From MVRV01 sp964469905 (GTDB taxonomy: Bacteria; Desulfobacterota; Syntrophia; Syntrophales; Smithellaceae), in the NCBI GenBank assembly GCA_964469905.1, contig CAYXZW010000004.1:59038-123037 (forward strand): 64,000 nucleotides of DNA, written 5' to 3'. Of this stretch, positions 8,501 to 18,057 are shown one piece after another (within the stretch, counting starts at the first letter, position 1; every line of letters starts with the position of its first letter). A program made the position numbers and the translations under genes. The notes under the pieces were generated by a model. The model saw only the letters and a program-made list of their open reading frames with translations, was not told where the DNA came from and did no database searches.

Positions 8501-8687
8501 CAAAATACCTCCAAAGTTTTACTCATTACAATAATGTTTCTTTAATTGATATTTTAGCAAAAATAACTACGTTCAGCACATCTTTCGTGTTAAGCGTTCT
8601 AGCGTTTTTTGCTTCTGCTTACTCATTTTTTTCAGAATAGTGATTTAGTTAGATCTTGTACTGTTTAATCAATGTTAAATGTAAATC

Positions 8688-10565
8688 TCATTGTGCAATT
8701 TTACTATTAATTTCCTTTAATCTTTCATAAATATTCTGATCGAACTTTATATACTCTAGATTAACGTTTGCTAATTTGCATAATGACTCTTTGCGTTTAT
8801 CAAGTTCACGCCTATCTCTAAGACCATCTTCTCCTCCAAAAAACACAATCGGATCATAGTGTTGTTGACCATTATACTCAATTGCCAATTTTAATTCTGG
8901 AATGAATATGTCTAAGTGCTGTGGGCTTAACCATGATGGGCGCGCATGTCGAATGATTTCTTTGTCCTTGAAGATATCTTTTGCTATGGTGAACATCATA
9001 GATTCAGATTTCCAAATGTCTGCACCGATTTCTATTTCCCACCGTTCAGTTAACCACTTATGACAAAGCTTAATCATTTCTTTCCACTCTCTCATATTTC
9101 TGGGAGAATCTGGATATCGAAATTCTTCGTGCCACGGAGAATTCTTCACTAGCTGAGCATTTTTACTAATCCATTTGCTGACAATATCACTTAATACCTC
9201 TTTGCCATCTGTATCTATCCATTTTTGAAGATTTAGTTCAGCCCAAGAAGATGTATCTGAGATATTTTCATATTTGAGTAGTTTATTATTCTTACCTTCT
9301 AAAGAATAGCCAATCGACGAAATATATTGAAATATTCCAGTAAGTAAGTCAAGGCCAGTGATCGGAATGTTATTGCCAATTTTATATGTCAATAAATCAG
9401 AAAAAAATAAATTACGGATTACAGGGTGAGAGTAAAATAACTTTTGTAATGAATCTAATTTATTTCCCAATACTTCAAATAAATCTTCCCCTGAAATAAT
9501 GATCATTATAAATGTTTTTACTATTTTATTTGTGGTACCCAAAGATATCAAATTTATGAAATCTTTTAAATATACATCATCTCTACTTTCAATGTAATTT
9601 TTTAATATTATTGACGCTTTGTATACGTTTGATTCCAAATTATTAATAAATAATAGGATATTTCTTGACTTATCGGTATGCCCTAATTGGATAGCAGCAT
9701 TTATATCAATATGATCTATTGGTATTTTAATTTTAGGTATATTTCTTTTATTAAATGAAGCAATTTCCTTTTCAGATAAAATGAGTGCCTTCTGTATATG
9801 GATATTGAATTCATCTATGGATACTTTAAAAGTTTTGCGTATCTTTTCAATTAATTCTTTATCATCTACCTTATTTAATTTAGTAAGAGAAACAGTTGCC
9901 ATTAATAAAAATGGTGTTAATGATGTAACTTTATTTTCAATTAAAATGAATTCCCCATCTTGAGTGTATATTGTTCCAACATGCAATTTCAATATCAAAT
10001 CAAGGGTTGATTCCCAATCTGCAAGAAAGAAGTTAAGTTTGATTAACCTATCCCAATCTGTTGCATATCGATATTTAATCCATCCCGACGGATCTGAAGT
10101 CTCACTGGGAGGTTGTGAATAATAATATTTTGCCTTTGCATAATCACCTAATATCCATGAAATATGACCAAGCATTGAATAATTTTTAGACTTTTTGAAT
10201 ATTTTAATGGAATCTTCCAAGCAGCCACATAGGAGATATAAATATACGAGATCATTTTCCATGGGAGGAGTATAATGATTTGTTTTCTTAATATCGGAGC
10301 ATTCAAATATATATAAGCGTTCAAATTGGTTCAATTCGGAATTATATGACTTGAAATTCGTTTCTATAACACTCCAAAACATAAGCACATCTAATGGATA
10401 ATTTGACTGTAACCTATTACCAAGTCTGAATTTCGTGCCGTTATATATTGCTTCAACTTCCTTTATGTTTAATCGATACAAGTGTTCTCTCCTTTGTGGT
10501 GCTATTTTATTACCACTATAGAAGGTAATGCAGCAAATTACGTTTGTTAATGCTGATCTCTTCAA
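8688..10565 (-). CDS. Large protein with C-terminal VSR/DUF559-like nuclease domain
   Basis: A 625-residue protein. The C-terminal 80 residues contain LSPQHLDIFIPELKLAIEYN then GQQHYDPIVFFGG. This gives an Asp, a Glu and a Gln-His pair as in VSR/DUF559-type PD-(D/E)XK nucleases, followed by a DKRKESLCKLANVNLEYIKF strand typical of the fold. The N-terminal 200 residues are helical with repeated LGDYAKAKYYY-like pairs suggesting TPR-like units. The centre is Ile/Asn-rich and unassigned. The start is uncertain: the longest frame begins at TTG 10565 with a weak ribosome site. A sensor-plus-nuclease defence protein is a reasonable inference. Confidence 0.65.
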   Translation of the reverse strand: MKRSALTNVICCITFYSGNKIAPQRREHLYRLNIKEVEAIYNGTKFRLGNRLQSNYPLDVLMFWSVIETNFKSYNSELNQFERLYIFECSDIKKTNHYTPPMENDLVYLYLLCGCLEDSIKIFKKSKNYSMLGHISWILGDYAKAKYYYSQPPSETSDPSGWIKYRYATDWDRLIKLNFFLADWESTLDLILKLHVGTIYTQDGEFILIENKVTSLTPFLLMATVSLTKLNKVDDKELIEKIRKTFKVSIDEFNIHIQKALILSEKEIASFNKRNIPKIKIPIDHIDINAAIQLGHTDKSRNILLFINNLESNVYKASIILKNYIESRDDVYLKDFINLISLGTTNKIVKTFIMIIISGEDLFEVLGNKLDSLQKLFYSHPVIRNLFFSDLLTYKIGNNIPITGLDLLTGIFQYISSIGYSLEGKNNKLLKYENISDTSSWAELNLQKWIDTDGKEVLSDIVSKWISKNAQLVKNSPWHEEFRYPDSPRNMREWKEMIKLCHKWLTERWEIEIGADIWKSESMMFTIAKDIFKDKEIIRHARPSWLSPQHLDIFIPELKLAIEYNGQQHYDPIVFFGGEDGLRDRRELDKRKESLCKLANVNLEYIKFDQNIYERLKEINSKIAQ

Positions 10566-10608
10566 CCGTAATTTAATAAGTGAGACTTACAACTAAAAAA
10601 GATATGGA

Positions 10609-10627
10609 CGCAAAAATTGTATTTAAG
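10609..10627. repeat. Possible degenerate copy of the island repeat
   Basis: The stretch with TTGTATTTAAGATAATGGACG resembles the left half of the copy at 4994 (GTATTTTTAAGATAATTGACG). It lies between the VSR-tail gene and the HD-type gene. The match is short and could be chance. Confidence 0.3.
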
Positions 10628-10646
10628 ATAATGGACGTAACCTTAA

Positions 10647-11798
10647 TTATTTGACACATACAATATTACTTGGATATGTATACTGCTGTAGAATATTATT
10701 CACTTCATCTTTTTTTTCCTTCGGAAAATGTTCGGCAAGAATTTTCTCGTTATGATAAAATATACCGTAATTTCCACAGTCGAGGATGGTAGAAGATAGA
10801 TTTTTTTGTTTGGCAAGTGGTTTATCCCATTCCTGTAAAGTATCGGCTATCTTAAGTAGCCATGATAGTGGCCTTTTGTTCATATCGAATATTTTTAAAT
10901 ATTTTGTGCAGGCTTTTAAAGCTTCTTCATACTGTTCAAGGTTGTGAAGAGCTACCGCAACAGCAGCTTGTAGAACAGAACTTGTTAAAAACGATGGATG
11001 CCATACAACTTTTGTGGATATAAGACATCCATTTTGATTATGCTTTGCATACGCCTCATTCATTAACCGCAATAATATTAAGGCACTAATTATTCCATGA
11101 TCATAGTATACTTCACCCTTAAGAGGACTTTTACTTTGATAATTCATGTATTCTTTAATTGACACTTCAGGAATAGCACCATCTAACTGATCCAACAGAT
11201 TAATACCTTCAAACATCCATATGTCTTCTATCTTGCTAATTTTGGTTTCATATAAACACAATACTTTATTAACCATGTCGATAATCTTCTTGGTTCCTTT
11301 TTTATTAAGAGATATTAGATAACCTAGGTCGTGCGATAGTGATGACAGACGCCAACGATAAAGAAACTCTCCATATGGTGTTTCTCCGGAATATCTCCAA
11401 TCCTGATCAATACCTAAATTTAAATCTGTTGTTGTTAATTTCATTTCTTTAGCAATTGAACTTTTGATATCAGGAACAATTTGATATAGGTACAATCCGA
11501 GAAGGAATACATTTAGCTGATGTATATAGTGAACACGTTGTTGTTCATAGCTATAATGTCCTCCTAATTCAAAACATTTCAAGAGATCTAATATAGGTTC
11601 GACGTATCGGTTTTTTTCATGTTGGCTCAATACAAATTGAATTAACTTCTTAGCGGATTCAACTGCATCATCAAAAATTGATTTATCAAGATATTCAAAA
11701 ATGATTTGTTTGAATTCATCATTTGCATTCCATGAAAAATCACTTCCGAAAGAATGATCTCTATCAACCAGGGCTTTTATCTGTTGTTTAATATTCAT
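10647..11798 (-). CDS. HD-domain-like protein
   Basis: A protein of about 383 residues when started at ATG 11798; a longer frame would run into the dispersed repeat upstream. Three segments are spaced as in an HD phosphohydrolase: RVHYIHQLNVFLLGLYL, then SSLSHDLGYLI with the His-Asp pair, then YYDHGIISALILLRLM. The C-terminal third (LEQYEEALKACTKYLKIFD) is helical and TPR-like. HD enzymes cleave nucleotides or cyclic nucleotides. Its location between defence-type genes suggests a nucleotide-linked conflict role, which is inference. The metal ligands are incompletely matched, so activity is uncertain. Confidence 0.55.
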   Translation of the reverse strand: MNIKQQIKALVDRDHSFGSDFSWNANDEFKQIIFEYLDKSIFDDAVESAKKLIQFVLSQHEKNRYVEPILDLLKCFELGGHYSYEQQRVHYIHQLNVFLLGLYLYQIVPDIKSSIAKEMKLTTTDLNLGIDQDWRYSGETPYGEFLYRWRLSSLSHDLGYLISLNKKGTKKIIDMVNKVLCLYETKISKIEDIWMFEGINLLDQLDGAIPEVSIKEYMNYQSKSPLKGEVYYDHGIISALILLRLMNEAYAKHNQNGCLISTKVVWHPSFLTSSVLQAAVAVALHNLEQYEEALKACTKYLKIFDMNKRPLSWLLKIADTLQEWDKPLAKQKNLSSTILDCGNYGIFYHNEKILAEHFPKEKKDEVNNILQQYTYPSNIVCVK

Positions 11799-11814
11799 AA
11801 TTATTTTCACATCC

Positions 11815-11863
11815 GTATTTATAAGAAAATATGCATTATGGAAACAATATTTTATTTTTAAGA
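11815..11863. repeat. Dispersed AT-rich island repeat, copy 3
   Basis: It begins GTATTTATAAGAAAATATGC, continues ATTATGGAAACAATATTTTA and ends TTTTTAAGA. It shares nearly the whole sequence with the copy at 18401 and shares an upstream ACATCC with the copy at 22613. It lies 16 bases upstream of the HD-type gene and 37 bases past the McrBC operon end. Confidence 0.7.
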
Positions 11864-11900
11864 TTATGTTAGCATCTAATAACAACTGTCCAGTAATGCG

Positions 11901-12248
11901 TCATTTTCCAGCCTTTTGATTATTTCGGGGAAGTGTTCCATTTCTGAGACGGTTTTCATAAGACCCCTCCTCCTTGCATCGATTGATAATGGTTGTTTCT
12001 TCAATTGGTTCTCCCATCGTCCAGTAAAGTAATCCATCTTCTGCAAAGTATGTGAGAATGTGTTGGTAAAAGCGTCCTTCAAAACCGTGTTGATGGATGT
12101 GGCGAACTAATTCGTCGAAAAGCATGCTGTCGACCCGGTCTCGAACGATATATTCGTGGGGCCATTCCAGCATCGTCTTGGCAAACGTCCATTGTGCGGA
12201 GGCAATGAACTCCCGTAAAGCATTGGGCAAGGCAACTGAAACACTCAT
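11901..12248 (-). CDS. Small third protein of the McrBC operon
   Basis: A 115-residue protein beginning MSVSVALPNALREFI. It contains SAQWTFAKTMLEWPHEYIVR and YFAEDGLLYWTMGEPIEETT, and I recall highly similar small hypothetical proteins of unknown biochemistry. It overlaps the McrC stop by 4 bases (ATGA type), so it is translated with the restriction genes. The close coupling argues for a functional link to the McrBC nuclease, perhaps as regulator, but no catalytic motif is visible. Confidence 0.7.
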   Translation of the reverse strand: MSVSVALPNALREFIASAQWTFAKTMLEWPHEYIVRDRVDSMLFDELVRHIHQHGFEGRFYQHILTYFAEDGLLYWTMGEPIEETTIINRCKEEGSYENRLRNGTLPRNNQKAGK

Positions 12249-13435
12249 AATTTAAGACTCTGACACTCAGTGTTACGTAGAATGTCATCAGAACTGTGCG
12301 ATTCATCAGGTAATACCACCACTCGCAGTAATTGCTTTCGTATTTCACTAGCTGTAGCCCCGAGGTCAACGGTTGCAAACCGTATTGCATGCCCTTGTAT
12401 CACCACAGTTTCATCGACCATCTCATCTATCGAAGGGTGAAGAAGAAGCCCTGACGCATTGGATGCAAGCGGATTTCCATCGTCCTCCTGGGATCGGAGG
12501 TAGGCATATATTTGGTAAATGTACCCGCTACGCAAAGTATCTTCCCTGTACCATCCTTTCGTAACAATGGACGTGAATTTCGTGTCGATGACTATGCGTC
12601 GTCCGGTGTCGTGATGGTCAAGAATAACATCCGTCCGCATTGTAGGCAGAATCTTGTCTATTCCCGCTGTTTTTCTTTCTATAAGCCAGTTGATTGATTT
12701 CCCCGCATCGATATGCCATCCAGAACCGGACAACACAACATCATAGAAACCTGCAACCGCCTTCTCGTAAAGACGCCTGACCCAATTGATTTCCCGGTCC
12801 GGAAGAGCCAGGAGTTTACTTCCTTGGGCTTCTGTTGGAAGCGATAGGTCGAAAGCAAGGTGTGCCGCCGCTGTCATACGCTGATCATCAGTATCATGGC
12901 ACCCCAATCGATCGGCGGACACTTCAGACCGGCTGGGCTTCTCTCCTGTAACGCCGAGCCGTTTTAAACTGACCGCAAGCGCTCGGCATCGGTGCGCAAG
13001 GTCGGGGCGGAGAACTATTCCAGCTATTGCGTCAAGTGCTGCGCGAACGAAGCGATTGCGGGGTGTATTGACGGTGAGATCTTCAAATCGGCAGGCAACA
13101 AGTCCTCGTGCAAGAAGTTGATGACGCTCGGTGCTCAGAAGATCGATGTGCCCTCGAATTCGGCCAAGCACGGCTACTTTTGATCGGTAGCCAAAACTAA
13201 GGTTACGCATGAGCCGACGCTCCACCACACGAGCCAGAAGTTCTGCAACTAGGTCAGGAATGTCATCGGGATTATCCTCTATGGCAATCTTTCCTCGATC
13301 AAGTTGCCTGAAGAGCTCTGAGGCATAGAGCATCAGAAGCCATAGATTGCGAACAGGAATCCTGCCGATATGCCCAAGCTCCAAATGGGCAGGAATGTTT
13401 TTAATTGATGCCGTCATTGCCACCATCAGATCCAT
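12245..13435 (-). CDS. mcrC: McrC-type restriction nuclease subunit
   Basis: A 396-residue protein. The N-terminal domain (IGRIPVRNLWLLMLYASEL, then VAVLGRIRGHIDL) is typical of McrC. The C-terminal PD-(D/E)XK nuclease shows MRTDVILDHHDTGRRIVIDT followed by KFTS, giving Asp and Asp-x-Lys. With the McrB GTPase/ATPase it would cut DNA carrying modified cytosine or another modification read by the McrB N-terminus. The start is unresolved among ATG 13435, ATG 13426 (TGATG overlap with the McrB stop) and ATG 13417. All imply tight coupling to mcrB. Base composition is visibly GC-richer than the flanking genes, suggesting separate acquisition. Confidence 0.9.
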   Translation of the reverse strand: MDLMVAMTASIKNIPAHLELGHIGRIPVRNLWLLMLYASELFRQLDRGKIAIEDNPDDIPDLVAELLARVVERRLMRNLSFGYRSKVAVLGRIRGHIDLLSTERHQLLARGLVACRFEDLTVNTPRNRFVRAALDAIAGIVLRPDLAHRCRALAVSLKRLGVTGEKPSRSEVSADRLGCHDTDDQRMTAAAHLAFDLSLPTEAQGSKLLALPDREINWVRRLYEKAVAGFYDVVLSGSGWHIDAGKSINWLIERKTAGIDKILPTMRTDVILDHHDTGRRIVIDTKFTSIVTKGWYREDTLRSGYIYQIYAYLRSQEDDGNPLASNASGLLLHPSIDEMVDETVVIQGHAIRFATVDLGATASEIRKQLLRVVVLPDESHSSDDILRNTECQSLKL

Positions 13436-15615
13436 TCTGTCAGCCGCTGCCGGGCTTTTCGGGCCTTATCGAGCGAGTCAAACCAGTATTCGTCCAGGAG
13501 TGGGCCGATTTCAGTTTCGACAACTTGCTTAAACCATTCCCGAGCGTCACTGATCGGAATTTTGAAGGGCGGTGTCACATAGCTGTGGCCGATTCGGAAC
13601 TGGCGACCGAGACCGGTATCCGCTGTTATCTCTTCGTTCAAGGCAAGAATTCTCTGCCTGATCTCTGAAAGTATTTCCGAATCCATGCCGCAATGTTTCT
13701 GTACCCATTCAAGCCATGTTTTCCCGAGCTCTGGCTCAAGATTAATAAATGCGAAACGCCGCCTCAGTGCCAAATCAACCAGCGCAATAGAACGATCCGC
13801 AATGTTCATCGTGCCAATAACATAAAAATTGTCGGGGATGAAAACACGTTCATCGTCTGCTCGTCGATAGCAAAGCTCCAATGCTTCCGTTGGTGTTCTT
13901 TTATCCACTTCAAGCAGCGTCAACATTTCACCGAATATCTGAGCTGGATTGCCTCGGTTGATCTCTTCGATGACAATAACGTGCCGAACCGTGGGCTCTT
14001 TTAATGCGGCCTTTACCATTTCCATGAATGGACCGTCGACCAGCGATAACTTCCCTTCTCCGGTAGGCCGCCAACCACGCACAAAATCTTCATACGACAG
14101 ATTGGGATGGAACTGTAACGCACGCACCTTTCTATCGTTTCTCTGACCTATCAAAGCAAAAGCCAAGCGTCTTGCAAGCCATGTTTTTCCAGTACCGGGA
14201 GGCCCCTGGAGTATCAGATTTTTTTTTGTACGGAGCCGCTCAAGCATTTTCTCCAGTTTAGACGGCTCAACGAAACATCCATCAGCAAGAATGTCATCCA
14301 CCGAGTAAGTCACAATGGGTGAAACTAATACTTCTTCCTCCGATATTGTATGATCTTCGCCGTCCAGCGGATCTGGCGGAGACGTCCCAGGGTCTTCAAT
14401 CCAGGCAGCCAAGGATAGCTCAGGAAAGGAATGGACCGGGTATGCTTCTTCCTCAAAGCGAGCTTCTAAAGTTTCCAGAACGGTTAGATAGTCATTTGCA
14501 TTGCAGCGCCCCCTGGAGCCATTCATGCCGATTTTAATTCCCAACTTCATATCAATGTATCTTCGTGACTGACTATCCAGTGTCAGGTAATTCCATGGCC
14601 GAATCCAGTAAAGCCCCATTGTCAGATTCCAGCCAACTCCGAACCTGTGAGTCGCATTGTCATAGGCTTTAATAAATGCAGACTGGGCTTCTGTGTCTTC
14701 TGATTTGGCAAAGCTAATTGCTTCTGCAAATATTTCCCAGAGAGTATCGATGTCGTCTGGCTGCCGGTCTCTTTCAAAACCAAAAAACCAAGATTTCTGG
14801 TTGTTGAGAACAGGTATCCCCTCAAATGAATCAGGAACCGATTCTTTCACGCCCAGAAATTTTGCCAACTCTGCTGCTATATTTTTTCGGTTGGCTTCAG
14901 TAATGCCTCGGTTGAAAATTCCCATGGTAGTGAAGGGGCAGATATCCTTAAGTGGGCCTGATGATCCATCTGCGAATTGATCCTGCAGATTCTTAAGTCC
15001 ATCTACGCGTCCGGCAATATCATGAATTCCGGCAACCAATTCGGCCCTTTTATCGCGGTATTCGAGAAGATGATCGGCGATGGCCTCATAGAATGTTGTC
15101 CAGTTGAATCTAGGCTTATCCACCGCGCTATCACCGAACCGCTCTCGCCAAAAGGGTGAATTCATAAACCGGCTCAGGTCTTGGGGTTTGTCATCAAAAG
15201 TAAATCCAATCAGAGCATCGGTAGCCCAATCGCCAGGTAGCACCCTCCAAACCGTTTTTCTAAAAGTGAAGAAGTACCATTCGCGCGGAGTCTTCATCTG
15301 ATTCCAATCAACTTGAACCTTAAGGCCATCACCAGCATTAGCGGTTATTGTCCCGATTGCTTTGATCGCCATGGTAGAAACCCATTTTCCCCGATTATCG
15401 AAAAGCAGGTTGTTCTTGCGTACATAGGTCGACTTTATTGCAATGCGGTCACCGGGTGCCATTGATTTAACCATAGCTTTTTCCTTGTCATTGGGCATCC
15501 GTATTTCCCAAGTCCCCTCATCAATAAATCTTTGCGTCTGATCGTCAGTTCCTCCGAAAGCTGCTCCAACAAACCAGCAAGCTCGTGCACCGACTCCCTC
15601 TATCTTCGAATTCAT
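13426..15615 (-). CDS. mcrB: McrB-type AAA+ restriction NTPase with EVE-like N-terminal domain
   Basis: A 729-residue protein. Residues about 1-150 (CWFVGAAFGG, PGDRIAIKSTYVRKN, KAIGTITANAGDGLKVQVDW, WYFFTFRKTVWRV) resemble an EVE/PUA-type modified-base reader. The middle is helical. The AAA+ motor spans about residues 450-700: Walker A GPPGTGKT near 470, Walker B VIVIEEINRG, the McrB sensor GTMNIADRS and the arginine-finger region LRRRF. McrB forms the ring that loads McrC and translocates DNA. Within the gene, ends and starts with mcrC overlap. GC content is above that of its AT-rich neighbours. The module lies between two copies of the dispersed repeat (11815 and 16000). Confidence 0.92.
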   Translation of the reverse strand: MNSKIEGVGARACWFVGAAFGGTDDQTQRFIDEGTWEIRMPNDKEKAMVKSMAPGDRIAIKSTYVRKNNLLFDNRGKWVSTMAIKAIGTITANAGDGLKVQVDWNQMKTPREWYFFTFRKTVWRVLPGDWATDALIGFTFDDKPQDLSRFMNSPFWRERFGDSAVDKPRFNWTTFYEAIADHLLEYRDKRAELVAGIHDIAGRVDGLKNLQDQFADGSSGPLKDICPFTTMGIFNRGITEANRKNIAAELAKFLGVKESVPDSFEGIPVLNNQKSWFFGFERDRQPDDIDTLWEIFAEAISFAKSEDTEAQSAFIKAYDNATHRFGVGWNLTMGLYWIRPWNYLTLDSQSRRYIDMKLGIKIGMNGSRGRCNANDYLTVLETLEARFEEEAYPVHSFPELSLAAWIEDPGTSPPDPLDGEDHTISEEEVLVSPIVTYSVDDILADGCFVEPSKLEKMLERLRTKKNLILQGPPGTGKTWLARRLAFALIGQRNDRKVRALQFHPNLSYEDFVRGWRPTGEGKLSLVDGPFMEMVKAALKEPTVRHVIVIEEINRGNPAQIFGEMLTLLEVDKRTPTEALELCYRRADDERVFIPDNFYVIGTMNIADRSIALVDLALRRRFAFINLEPELGKTWLEWVQKHCGMDSEILSEIRQRILALNEEITADTGLGRQFRIGHSYVTPPFKIPISDAREWFKQVVETEIGPLLDEYWFDSLDKARKARQRLTEWI

Positions 15616-16258
15616 AGATTCTCCTCATAATGGTTTTCTGCATCATTGCAAAAGACAAGAGTTATAGAAATTGTCCTAAATTTCATTTATATTATCCATA
15701 CGCCTATTTTTCTGCAAATGCGATAACGAAAACACGATTAGCCTCAACCTTTCTCCATGGTAGCGGATTCGCATTATTCCCGTAATACGCCTCGGTGATC
15801 TATCCATAGACTGCCCCAGTTGTATCTGCATTATCGCCTAGGTTAACGGCCATAGAAAATAAGCTGTTAAACATTTACAGCTTTCATACCGGAGTCAATG
15901 ATCAGGCCTGCGTATCAAAACAAACGACTTGTATTTGAAGTCTGGAATGCTAGCGCAATGATTAATTCTAAACTTGCCCAGCAGACACCACATTAACCAG
16001 TATTTTTAAGAAAATATATTTAAGATTTCATACATTATGGAAACATTTTTTATTTTTAAGAGTATATAACATCCAATACTATGCCATGTTTGTCATTAAT
16101 TTGATTTAAGAATTACGGCATTAAACAAACATTGAAGGCGTCGCCATAATGTCATACGCATACATAGAAAACTGTGTGGCTATCTAGGTAAGTTAAAACA
16201 TAGCGAAGAGCCCTTTGTTCTTTATATCGTGTCATTTTGTGGTTACTTTGAGCTGGGA
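15616..16258. other. Intergenic stretch upstream of mcrB
   Basis: About 640 bases without a supported gene. It must hold the McrBC promoter. It contains the long repeat copy at 15928-16061; nothing else was recognised. Confidence 0.45.
15928..16061. repeat. Dispersed AT-rich island repeat, copy 4 (long form)
   Basis: The 5' part (CTTGTATTTGAAGTCTGGAA) and the 3' part (CAGTATTTTTAAGAAAATAT, then TTAAGATTTCATACATTATG) both recur in the same order near 27988-28083. The two long copies therefore bracket the 12-kb stretch holding the trypsin, WD40 and RecQ modules. Confidence 0.7.
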
Positions 16259-17218
16259 TTAATTATAGTAATTCAGGAATTTATACTTCGCATCATTAAT
16301 GGATGCTTCACCTCCTCTTTTTACATATGCAACATCGGATAATGTTTGGTTCTCTAATAGTGCTTTGAATACTTGACCAAATTGACTTACAGACAATACT
16401 GTAGATTGATTTGCCTTCTCGTCTGCACGTGTAATTATACCGACAAAATCTTTTTGTGGTTTTCCTTGTTCAATTAAGAAGACAGGTCCGCCGCTATATC
16501 CGCGCAGCAAAGCTTTATTTAAGCTTATAAATTTATCATTAGATACAGAGACAAGTACTCTTTCAACTTGTGGGTTATGCTGTGCTGGAAATCCCCACAC
16601 TTCAACTTTCATCCCAGAAATATTTTCAAAATTAGTTAACGTCTTTATTGGTAAAGGCGCCTGACGATCTTTGCTGTAGGCTTTTAATACTAGCGGCTTA
16701 TCTTTGTCGTCTATTGACATAACGCAGAAATCTTCATTCATACTGACAATAATCGTGCTTGGCTGAACGCTCAATCCTCCAATAATGATTTCTGACTGGA
16801 TGAGTGAAATGTTTTTGAAAGTAATTGGATCACCTTTGTCTGAAATTTTAATCTCCTTTATTTGTGAATTTGGTATTACAACATGCTTAGCTGTTAACAC
16901 ATAAAGTTTACCATTGAATGAAAAAAGCCCCCCTGCACCATGAACAACATAATCAGCTTTGGATTCCTTATCTTTTATATTTGTTCCTAAAAGATAATGA
17001 CGCGAAAAAATGCGAATCAACCCTTGGTAACCATCTTTTTGTTTGGACGATTGCTGTTGGTCAGCTAGTGCCGAATATCCTTGACTTCTTGCTTTTTCCA
17101 ATATTTGTGATTGCCGGATTTGCTCTGCTTCTTTGTTGTCTCCGCTACATTTGCTACAACCGTTTATTATTAAGACTGAAAGCAGAAGACTACCAATCAC
17201 TAATCGTTTTGTAATCAT
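16259..17218 (-). CDS. Trypsin-like serine protease lipoprotein
   Basis: A 319-residue protein. The lipobox LIINGC places Cys21 as the lipidated residue, so it is membrane-anchored, facing the periplasm or beyond. The chymotrypsin-fold triad is visible: His112 in LTAKHVV, Asp about 163 in NEDFCVMSID and Ser242 in RGYSGGPVF. No PDZ domain follows, unlike DegP, and the length is only enough for one protease domain plus a linker. The start at ATG 17218 has AGAAGG 6 bases upstream and overlaps the upstream lipoprotein gene by 4 bases, so the two work as a pair. Substrate unknown. Confidence 0.85.
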   Translation of the reverse strand: MITKRLVIGSLLLSVLIINGCSKCSGDNKEAEQIRQSQILEKARSQGYSALADQQQSSKQKDGYQGLIRIFSRHYLLGTNIKDKESKADYVVHGAGGLFSFNGKLYVLTAKHVVIPNSQIKEIKISDKGDPITFKNISLIQSEIIIGGLSVQPSTIIVSMNEDFCVMSIDDKDKPLVLKAYSKDRQAPLPIKTLTNFENISGMKVEVWGFPAQHNPQVERVLVSVSNDKFISLNKALLRGYSGGPVFLIEQGKPQKDFVGIITRADEKANQSTVLSVSQFGQVFKALLENQTLSDVAYVKRGGEASINDAKYKFLNYYN

Positions 17219-18057
17219 ATTGTACCTTCTATTAATTTTTTCGAGAACGTAGATGATACTGTTTTAAACACATCAACTGTCGACTGACGATAGCCTTCCA
17301 TTAATGGTCCAACTATTTTAGACCTATCTTCAGGTGGTGTTAACGCATAAACGGAAACATTCGTTAAGGACATAAAGGCAATAATAGTTACACCTGCCTT
17401 TACCAATATTGGAATAAGAGGCAAAGCTACTTCATGACCAGTAACTGATGGATCAAGTTTTGAAAGATGATCTTGTGCAACAACAAGACCAAGCTGATTA
17501 TTGCCTTTTGTGTGAAGCGCGAATCTGAGGCGAGCAATTTCCAAATTATCGGGAAGGATTCTTGAGGCCATGTCAGATATTGGTAATGAGTCTTTAATGC
17601 TGACAAAAGCAATAGCGCTCGCCTTATTATACAAGGCACCACCTAGCTGTTTAGGCGTTGATGACACTTGAGCTGCAATTTCATAAGCCTCAGCTGCTTT
17701 AATGAAATTGCCCGTCCACAAATAACAAGTACCTAAATCAATGTAATCTTCATAAACTCTTTTCGGTTTCAATTCGAGTTCTCTAATTACTAATTCCGAT
17801 GTAACGTTTTCTCCACGATTTACTAATAGATTGAGTTTTGTAAATTTTTTATTAGTCGGTAAAGATTTATCATCTTTATTGCTCTCGTCTTTTCCTTTCT
17901 TTGCACCCACCATTGGTATAACTTTTTTCGTTGTTGAAACTACAGTATCCTTGGAGCTCTGCCAAAAAGACTTACCATCTGACGAACCACAACCTACGCA
18001 GATAATGAAACACAACATTGTCAGAATATGAATTAATCTTAGATTTCTCATATGCAT
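17215..18057 (-). CDS. Lipoprotein with TPR-like helices
   Basis: A 280-residue protein with the signal MRNLRLIHILTMLCFIICVG followed by Cys23 in a lipobox. A charged linker (KKGKDESNKDDKSLP) leads to helical repeats around residues 105-190 (DLGTCYLWTGNFIKAAEAYE then GGALYNKASAIAF) that look like two or three TPR units. A final hydrophobic segment near 210-235 could be buried or membrane-associated. ATG 18057 has AAAGGA 5 bases upstream. The 4-base overlap with the protease lipoprotein suggests it is a scaffold or substrate-presenting partner of that protease, which is inference. Confidence 0.7.
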   Translation of the reverse strand: MHMRNLRLIHILTMLCFIICVGCGSSDGKSFWQSSKDTVVSTTKKVIPMVGAKKGKDESNKDDKSLPTNKKFTKLNLLVNRGENVTSELVIRELELKPKRVYEDYIDLGTCYLWTGNFIKAAEAYEIAAQVSSTPKQLGGALYNKASAIAFVSIKDSLPISDMASRILPDNLEIARLRFALHTKGNNQLGLVVAQDHLSKLDPSVTGHEVALPLIPILVKAGVTIIAFMSLTNVSVYALTPPEDRSKIVGPLMEGYRQSTVDVFKTVSSTFSKKLIEGTI

